This document shows, piece after piece, positions 58,880-64,000 of a DNA stretch of 64,000 nucleotides; positions within the stretch are counted from its first letter, which is position 1, and the number at the start of each line of letters is the position of its first letter. The stretch is from RAM1 sp943372515 (lineage in GTDB: Bacteria > Pseudomonadota > Gammaproteobacteria > Burkholderiales > Burkholderiaceae_C): contig CALRYY010000008.1 in assembly GCA_943372515.1 (NCBI GenBank), positions 1-64,000 on the forward strand, in the 5' to 3' direction. Both the position numbers and the translations under genes were made by a program. The notes under the pieces were generated by a model. It was not told the origin of the DNA, searched no databases, and saw nothing but the letters and a program-made list of their open reading frames with translations.

Positions 58880-60505
58880 CGCGCTGACGTCGATGTGCAC
58901 ATCCGCGTCAATGGCGCGGTCCGTGGGAAACGCGGCCGGCTCGCCGGACAAAACCGAGAAGCTGTGCCCGCAGGCGCGTGACAGCGGCTCGAAGTACATG
59001 TTGCGCACCTGCGGCGGCATGTAGAGATTGTTCATCAGCAATACCTGCCCGCCAGGCGGCATGAACAGCATGTTGGTCAATGCCGCACCGCCGGACCCGG
59101 CAATGTGGGTGGCCTGCGAAAAAAGCGCCACCTGCTCACGGGCGCCCAGCTCCTCCGGGTAGATCAGCTCATACCCGTAGGCTGCACACACTTCAAACAC
59201 CTCGGCTTCATTCACGATCCGCCTGCGGCTTGTGCGGGCCCGCGACAGAAACAGCTTGCGTCCACCACCCTGGCGGGCCCCGCAAGCCTGCACCAGCCGG
59301 TTTCGCGCCCAGCGCGCCATCAGCGGGCTCGTAAAGTTGCCGCCCCGGCCCAGGGGAAGCGGCGCCAGCAGGGTCGCAAATGCGAGCACCCCGTCATCGG
59401 GCATCTCGACCAGGCGTTCTTCGCCAATGCCCAGCAGGCCCAGGAGTTCACGCTGGTACGGCTGTAGCCCGCTACCCACCGCATAGCGCATCCCGCTGCG
59501 GTCCACCCCCAGCTCGTCGAGCACTGCAAGGCGGCTCAAGTGTTCGTGCATGAAGTGGTAGTAGTTGGTGGCTGCGCCACCGCCCAGCAGCACGCAAGGG
59601 TCTTGCACCACCTGCGGCTCACCCGACTTCAGGCGCAGGCGCATCTGCGATGCACTGCGAAGCAGCAAGGGTGAGCTCGCACGATCACGTGCGAGCACGG
59701 GCCGCACCGTCTGAAAGACGTCCAGCACCTGACCGGTATCCGGTATGCAGGGGGACCAATGCAGACCCGCCAGGACCCAGGCGTTGTTCATGGTCAGCAG
59801 CTGCGCAGTCTGCTGGCCACTGCCTGCGGTACGAAGTTCACCCGCCTGGGGCGAAACGCTTGCAATGCCGGCTCGCGTAAAGGTCCTGTCCTGCATGCCT
59901 TGGGGCGCGGGCAAGTGCCGGGCGACCAACCGTATGGCGTCGTCCTGTGCTGCCTCGATGTTGTACAGCAGCTCGGCAAATCGAAGGCATTCGTCACGCC
60001 GCGCGATCGTTTCGCGTTGCGCAAACATGGCCCGGACCAGGCGCAGTTCCGCAACGGGCGGGCCGCCGGCCGATTTGAGAGCGACCAGTGCGCGCATGGT
60101 GTCTATCACGTGTGCCATCTCGCAGCCCGCCAGCATCATGCGCTGCTTGCGGCAACGGTATTCGCCGGCCGCGTCCTGGGTGTACTCGTACAGCTGGGCC
60201 AATGTCTCCAGCAGCGCAGGGTCATCGCGGTGGGTAAGCAATGCCCCTTCCAGCAGCGCACGGGCGCGCTCTGGCTTGCCAGTGGTTTTCAGGACATGGC
60301 CCAACAACGCCAAAGTCATGGGCTGCGTCGCGCGGGTTTCCCATTCCTGCAGGATGGCCAGGGCAGCCGGCAAGTCAAGGCGCGCGACTGCTGCCTGCGC
60401 CTGGTCGCGGGCCGCATGCTCACGTTCCTGCTCATCGACGGGTGATGGCGGCGAACGGTCTTTACCGGCACGAAAAAAGGCAAAAAGGTCAGGCAACGGC
60501 GGCAT
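58853..60505 (-). CDS. Glycosyltransferase family 61 protein with N-terminal repeat region
   Basis: 550 residues. The first 200 are helical, TPR-like (LLEGALLTHRDDPALLETLAQLYEY). The catalytic half has the GT61 pattern: GGGAATNYYHFMHEHLSRL near 300, FLSRARTSRRRIVNE near 420, and GSGGAALTNMLFMPPG near 475. It would add a sugar to a surface glycan. It is last in a three-gene sugar cluster with the DegT aminotransferase and the FdtA isomerase, and its 3' end overlaps the iron ATPase gene. Confidence 0.85.
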   Translation of the reverse strand: MPPLPDLFAFFRAGKDRSPPSPVDEQEREHAARDQAQAAVARLDLPAALAILQEWETRATQPMTLALLGHVLKTTGKPERARALLEGALLTHRDDPALLETLAQLYEYTQDAAGEYRCRKQRMMLAGCEMAHVIDTMRALVALKSAGGPPVAELRLVRAMFAQRETIARRDECLRFAELLYNIEAAQDDAIRLVARHLPAPQGMQDRTFTRAGIASVSPQAGELRTAGSGQQTAQLLTMNNAWVLAGLHWSPCIPDTGQVLDVFQTVRPVLARDRASSPLLLRSASQMRLRLKSGEPQVVQDPCVLLGGGAATNYYHFMHEHLSRLAVLDELGVDRSGMRYAVGSGLQPYQRELLGLLGIGEERLVEMPDDGVLAFATLLAPLPLGRGGNFTSPLMARWARNRLVQACGARQGGGRKLFLSRARTSRRRIVNEAEVFEVCAAYGYELIYPEELGAREQVALFSQATHIAGSGGAALTNMLFMPPGGQVLLMNNLYMPPQVRNMYFEPLSRACGHSFSVLSGEPAAFPTDRAIDADVHIDVSALRALLDKR

Positions 60506-60509
60506 TGGT

Positions 60510-61622
60510 TCAGGTTTGCGTAAAGGTCATTTCAGCGCACTCGCGCACAGACCGGATGCAATGCTCTACCTGGGCGTCAGACAGGTGGGGCCCGATCGGC
60601 AAGCTGAGCACCTCGCTGGCAAGCGCTGCTGCGTAAGGCAAGTTGCGCTCAGGTAGGGCATAGGCGGACTGCAGATGGCACGGCACCGGGTAATGCACCT
60701 GCGTGTGTACACCCTTGGCCAACAGCATCTGCTGCAGACGGTCACGCCGCGGGCTGCGCACCACGAACAAGTGCCACGCCGGTTCGGTATCCGGCGCCAC
60801 CGCAGGCAACGCAATGCCTGCAATGTCCCGCAGGCCGTCAAGGTAACGCGCGGCGATGTCGCGCCGCCGGGCATTCCAGCTGTCCAGCTGACGCAACTTC
60901 ACGCGCAGAACTGCCGCCTGCAGCGTGTCCAGCCGGCTGTTGAACCCCAGGCAGTCGTGCCTGTACCGCACCAGCGAGCCATAGTTGCGCAGCGAGCGCA
61001 GCCTTTGCGCCATCGCTGGATCGCCAGTGGTGATAGCGCCGGCATCGCCCAGCGCGCCCAGGTTCTTGCCGGGGTAAAAGCTCCATGCCGCCGCGTTGCC
61101 TATCGCAGCGACGGGCAAGCCCTTGTAGCGTGCGCCGTGGGCCTGCGCCGCGTCTGCCACCACACACAGGCTGTGGTCGTGCGCTACCGCCAGGATGCGG
61201 TCCATGTCGGCGGGCGCGCCATACAGATGCACCGGCATGATGGCGCGCGTGCGGCTGGTGATGGCTGCTGTCAGGCGCGCCGGGTCGATGTTGTAGCTGC
61301 CCGGCTCAGGCTCCACCGGCACCGGGATCCCGCCACAATGCGTCACTGCCAGCCAGCTGGCAATGAAAGTGTGGGACGGCACAATCACCTCGTCGCCCGG
61401 CCCGACGCCGCAGGCCAGCAAGGCGAGTTGCAAAGCCTCCAGGCCATTTGCCACCCCTACCGCATAGCGTGCACCCACGTACTGCGCAAATTCGGCTTCA
61501 AAGGCCTCGACCTCCTGGCCCCCTACATACACCGACGCATCCAGCACACCGGCCATCGCAGCGTCCAGCTCGGCGCGAATGGCCGCGTGGGGCCCGGCCA
61601 GGTCCAGGAACGGCACGTTCAC
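60510..61622 (-). CDS. DegT/DnrJ/EryC1/StrS sugar aminotransferase
   Basis: 370 residues. The PLP Lys is in WSFYPGKNLGALGDAG near 188, with VIVPSHTFIASWLAV near 95 and VADAAQAHGARYKG near 165. It uses PLP to put an amino group on a keto-sugar nucleotide. Beside an FdtA-type 3,4-ketoisomerase, the product is probably dTDP-3-amino-3,6-dideoxyhexose. It overlaps that isomerase gene by four bases (ATGA) and precedes the GT61 gene by four. Confidence 0.92.
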   Translation of the reverse strand: MNVPFLDLAGPHAAIRAELDAAMAGVLDASVYVGGQEVEAFEAEFAQYVGARYAVGVANGLEALQLALLACGVGPGDEVIVPSHTFIASWLAVTHCGGIPVPVEPEPGSYNIDPARLTAAITSRTRAIMPVHLYGAPADMDRILAVAHDHSLCVVADAAQAHGARYKGLPVAAIGNAAAWSFYPGKNLGALGDAGAITTGDPAMAQRLRSLRNYGSLVRYRHDCLGFNSRLDTLQAAVLRVKLRQLDSWNARRRDIAARYLDGLRDIAGIALPAVAPDTEPAWHLFVVRSPRRDRLQQMLLAKGVHTQVHYPVPCHLQSAYALPERNLPYAAALASEVLSLPIGPHLSDAQVEHCIRSVRECAEMTFTQT

Positions 61623-62032
61623 GCCAGGCCTTTGTCTGCCAGGAATTCAGGGTAGTCGCGGTAGTAATCGGACTCGTCGTAGCGGTTGGACGCCAACACC
61701 AGACACACTGCACCCGACGAAAAATTGTCCAGCTCGCGCCAGATCATCGGACAGATGTACAAACCGTAGTAAGAGCGGCTCAGGTGAATGCGGCGGCGTT
61801 GGTTGCCGTCATCAATCAGCACATCAAAGCTGCCGGACATCGCCACGATCAGCTGGTGCAAGCCCTTGTGGGCATGGCCACCGCGCTCGGACCCACCTGG
61901 CACGTCGTACAGGTAATACACCCGCTCAATCAGAAACGGAACATGCGAACCGCCCTCAATGTAGGTCAGGTTGCCGCGCGGGTCGTGAATCTTGGGCAGA
62001 TCGATCAGGCGACAGGCATCTACGGTCATCAA
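61619..62032 (-). CDS. FdtA/QdtA-type dTDP-4-keto-6-deoxyhexose 3,4-ketoisomerase
   Basis: 137 residues, a cupin barrel. GGHAHKGLHQLIV near 50 supplies the active-site histidines, followed by SGSFDVLIDDG and LSRSYYGLYICPMIWRELDNFS. It shifts the keto group of dTDP-4-keto-6-deoxyglucose from C4 to C3, ready for amination by the neighbouring DegT enzyme. The second Met (62029) is an equally good start. dTDP-sugar supply genes (rmlA, rmlB) are not in the window. Confidence 0.9.
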   Translation of the reverse strand: MMTVDACRLIDLPKIHDPRGNLTYIEGGSHVPFLIERVYYLYDVPGGSERGGHAHKGLHQLIVAMSGSFDVLIDDGNQRRRIHLSRSYYGLYICPMIWRELDNFSSGAVCLVLASNRYDESDYYRDYPEFLADKGLA

Positions 62033-62133
62033 GGCGGCTCATGAATCAAAAAGAATTAACAGACAGCACAAAACAGGGGCATTGTGACCCACAGACTGCA
62101 CCGCAACAAGCCGGCATTGCGCGGAAGCCACAG

Positions 62134-62868
62134 CTACACGCGCAGCGCCGTCACCGCATCCCGCAAATCCACCGCCCACGCGCGCCGGTCACGCCCCCGC
62201 GCGTGTTCGGGCTCGCCATAACGCACCACCGCCACAATGCCCGGCGTTGTCAGCGTGCGCCAGATCGAGCCGATCAGCGTGTCGTCGCCGATGTAGCACG
62301 GCGCCAGGCTGGTTTGCCCGGTGCGCCGGTCCATGAAGCTCAGCGCCACAGGCTGCACCGGGGCGTCGGCCGAGATCGCGGCCTGGATCAGGTTGGCGTG
62401 AAACGGCAGCAGGCTGATGCCGTCGCTGGTGGTGCCCTCGGGAAAGACAGCCAGGATGTCGCCGGCCTTCAGGCTGGCGGCCATCTGGTGCACCACGCGC
62501 ATGGCATCGCGGCGCGATTCGCGCTCGATGTACAGCGTGCCGGTGCCGGTGGACAGCGTGCCGATCAACGGCCAGCTTTTGAGCTCTGACTTGGAGACAA
62601 AGCGGCAATGCCGCGCCGCGTGCATGACCAGAATGTCCAGCCACGAGATGTGGTTGGCCACCAGCAGCAACGGACCGCACGGCGGCGGCGTGCCGTGCAA
62701 CTGCAGATCAATGCGCAGCACCGCCAGCATCTGGCGCGCCCAGACCTGCACGCGCGCATTGCGCTCGTCTTGCGACAGGCGCGGGAACACCAGCCGGATC
62801 GTCAACCAGCCGGCAGCGGCATGCCACAAGCCGCGCAGCAATACCCAGGCGGCCAACATTGATTTCAT
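62134..62868 (-). CDS. Lysophospholipid acyltransferase (PlsC family)
   Basis: 244 residues with an N-terminal membrane segment. The acyltransferase block I HX4D is VANHISWLDILVMHA near 75, and the glycerol-phosphate block is VFPEGTTSDG near 140. It moves an acyl chain to a lysolipid, probably in the inner membrane. It starts immediately after the stop of the dihydroorotase-like gene, with no gap, so the two are cotranscribed. Confidence 0.9.
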   Translation of the reverse strand: MKSMLAAWVLLRGLWHAAAGWLTIRLVFPRLSQDERNARVQVWARQMLAVLRIDLQLHGTPPPCGPLLLVANHISWLDILVMHAARHCRFVSKSELKSWPLIGTLSTGTGTLYIERESRRDAMRVVHQMAASLKAGDILAVFPEGTTSDGISLLPFHANLIQAAISADAPVQPVALSFMDRRTGQTSLAPCYIGDDTLIGSIWRTLTTPGIVAVVRYGEPEHARGRDRRAWAVDLRDAVTALRV

Positions 62869-64000
62869 TTAAGTCTTGTCCCAGCCTTCAAAAGCCAGCT
62901 GGCCGCCCGCGATGGTGCAGCGCACCCGCCCTGGCAGCTCGTACCCTGAAAACGGCGTGTGCTTGCCCTGGCTGCGCAGGGTGTCGGGCTGCACCGTCCA
63001 GACGGCCTGGGTATCAAAAATGCATACATCCGCCACGCCACCTTCCACCAGCTGGCCGGCACTGGCCTGCAGCGTGCCCAATGCATTGCCCAGCACGCGG
63101 GCGGGCTCGCTGGTCAGCACGGCCAGCGCGCGCGTCAGGCCGCTGCCGCTTTCCTGGCCCCATTTCAGGGACAGGCTCAGCAGCAGCTCCAGCCCCGTGG
63201 CACCGGGCTCGGCCTCGGCAAATGGCAGTGTCTTGGCGTCTTCATCCACCGGCGTGTGGTCGCTGGCCAGGGCGTCGATGGTGCCGTCGGCCAGGCCTTC
63301 ACGCAGGGCGTCGCGGTCGCGCTGCTGGCGCAACGGCGGGCTCAGCCGCATGCGGCTGTCAAAGTAGCCGATGTCGGCGTCGGTCAGGTGAAGGGAATTG
63401 ATGCTCACGTCGCAGCTGATCGGCAGGCCGTCGTCCTTGGCCTGGCGCACCAGGTCCACGCCCTGGGCGCTGCTGATGCGGCACAGGTGCACGCGTGCGC
63501 CGGTGCTGCGCACCAGCTCGAAGATGGTGTGCAGCGCAATGGTCTCGGCCGCCACCGGCACGCCGCTCAGGCCCAGGCGTGTGGCCAGGGCCCCGCTGGC
63601 CGCCACGCCCTTGCCCAGCCACAGCTCCTGCGGGCGCAGCCACACGGTGTAGTTGTAGGTGCTGGCGTATTGCAACGCGCGCTGCAGCACCTGGGTGTTG
63701 ACCAGCGGCACCTCGGCCTGGCTGAAGCCCACGCAGCCGGCTTCAGTCAGCTCGGCCATCTCGGTGAGGATTTCGCCCTGCAAGCCGCGCGTGAGCGCGC
63801 CCAGCGGGAACACACGGGCCTGGTGCAGCTTTTCAGCGCGGAACTTCAGCATCTCCACCAGCCCGGGTTCGTCCAGCACCGGGTCGGTGTCGGGCGGGCA
63901 GACCAGGCTGGTCACGCCACCGGCCACGGCGGCGGCCATTTCGCTTTCCAGCATGCCCTCGTGCTCGTGGCCCGGCTCGCGCAGGCGTGCAGCCAGGTCC
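62869..64000 (-). CDS. Non-catalytic dihydroorotase-like protein (PyrC'/PyrX type), 5' end beyond the window
   Basis: At least 377 residues, truncated by the window edge. It is a class I dihydroorotase by fold (LREPGHEHEG, TSLVCPPDTDPVLDEPG, SDHTPVDEDAKTLPFAEAEPG). The zinc ligands are missing: where active enzymes have DxHxHLREPG, this one reads DLAARLREPG; the later site reads HLCRISS with Arg for His; and SDHTPV lacks the usual following His. Such inactive partners stabilise aspartate carbamoyltransferase (PyrB) in Pseudomonas and related bacteria. A pyrB gene just upstream, outside the window, is expected. Confidence 0.88.
   Translation of the reverse strand, partial: DLAARLREPGHEHEGMLESEMAAAVAGGVTSLVCPPDTDPVLDEPGLVEMLKFRAEKLHQARVFPLGALTRGLQGEILTEMAELTEAGCVGFSQAEVPLVNTQVLQRALQYASTYNYTVWLRPQELWLGKGVAASGALATRLGLSGVPVAAETIALHTIFELVRSTGARVHLCRISSAQGVDLVRQAKDDGLPISCDVSINSLHLTDADIGYFDSRMRLSPPLRQQRDRDALREGLADGTIDALASDHTPVDEDAKTLPFAEAEPGATGLELLLSLSLKWGQESGSGLTRALAVLTSEPARVLGNALGTLQASAGQLVEGGVADVCIFDTQAVWTVQPDTLRSQGKHTPFSGYELPGRVRCTIAGGQLAFEGWDKT

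Noticed and set aside
1..64000. CRISPR arrays, prophage or insertion sequences
   Set aside because: No regular repeat-spacer pattern, transposase, integrase or phage structural gene was seen.

Overview
The window comes from a GC-rich beta-proteobacterium, most likely a member of the Comamonadaceae (Acidovorax/Hydrogenophaga/Variovorax-like). This is inferred from gene content and order: a cox operon carrying DUF2970, Cox11 and a 39-residue assembly protein, a Bug-type solute receptor, PcaR/PcaIJ/PcaF, DUF1841, DUF2244 and DUF2909. It reads as ordinary chromosome. I saw no phage genes, insertion sequences, CRISPR arrays or rRNA. The longest stretch without a confident gene is 52-290, which holds a long imperfect inverted repeat.

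1-11.6 kb is a selenium locus and the most notable part of the window. On the minus strand lies an operon for a PhnCDE-like ABC transporter whose receptor resembles the 'putative selenate' clade of PhnD proteins. It ends in a YHS-domain lipoprotein from a family that has selenoprotein members. Next come egtD (hercynine synthesis), senA (selenoneine synthase, an EgtB homologue), senB (selenosugar synthase) and a fused flavoprotein-SelD (senC). Together these could import selenium oxyanion, reduce and activate it to selenophosphate, build a selenosugar and transfer selenium to hercynine to give selenoneine. A Tat-type patatin lipoprotein and a TVP38/DedA-like membrane protein continue the senBC operon.

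11.6-15.6 kb holds rpoH behind a perfect CIRCE element (HrcA operator), a 7TM receptor with a degenerate GGDEF domain, and a Bug-type solute receptor. 15.6-25.3 kb is a minus-strand aa3-type cytochrome oxidase operon with heme A synthesis and copper-delivery genes: DUF2244, coxB, coxA, small assembly protein, cox11, DUF2970, coxC, surf1, a SCO-like gene, ctaA, ctaB and sco. One small gene (DUF2909) lies opposed to it.

25.4-31.4 kb is housekeeping: a BioC-like methyltransferase, comF, trmL, a LysR regulator, a small periplasmic protein, MaoC, ParA and TSUP. 31.4-38.6 kb has three overlapping multidomain histidine kinases with four receiver domains in all and no DNA-binding output. 38.8-41.6 kb has two glutathione transferases and an MFS exporter. 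41.6-45.0 kb is the lower beta-ketoadipate pathway (pcaF, pcaJ, pcaI) divergent from its IclR-type regulator over an operator-like repeat. 45-49.6 kb includes a diheme cytochrome c and a MoxR/VWA chaperone pair, then tRNA-Arg(CCT).

49.6-56 kb is a second signalling cluster: two paralogous single-domain receivers flank a 7TM hybrid kinase with Hpt and an NMT1-type receptor fused to a degenerate GGDEF. 56-58.9 kb encodes an iron-type ABC permease and ATPase around a Fur-box-like site. 58.8-62 kb makes an amino-deoxysugar and transfers sugar (GT61, DegT, FdtA). The window ends in plsC and the 3' part of a non-catalytic dihydroorotase-like pyrC.
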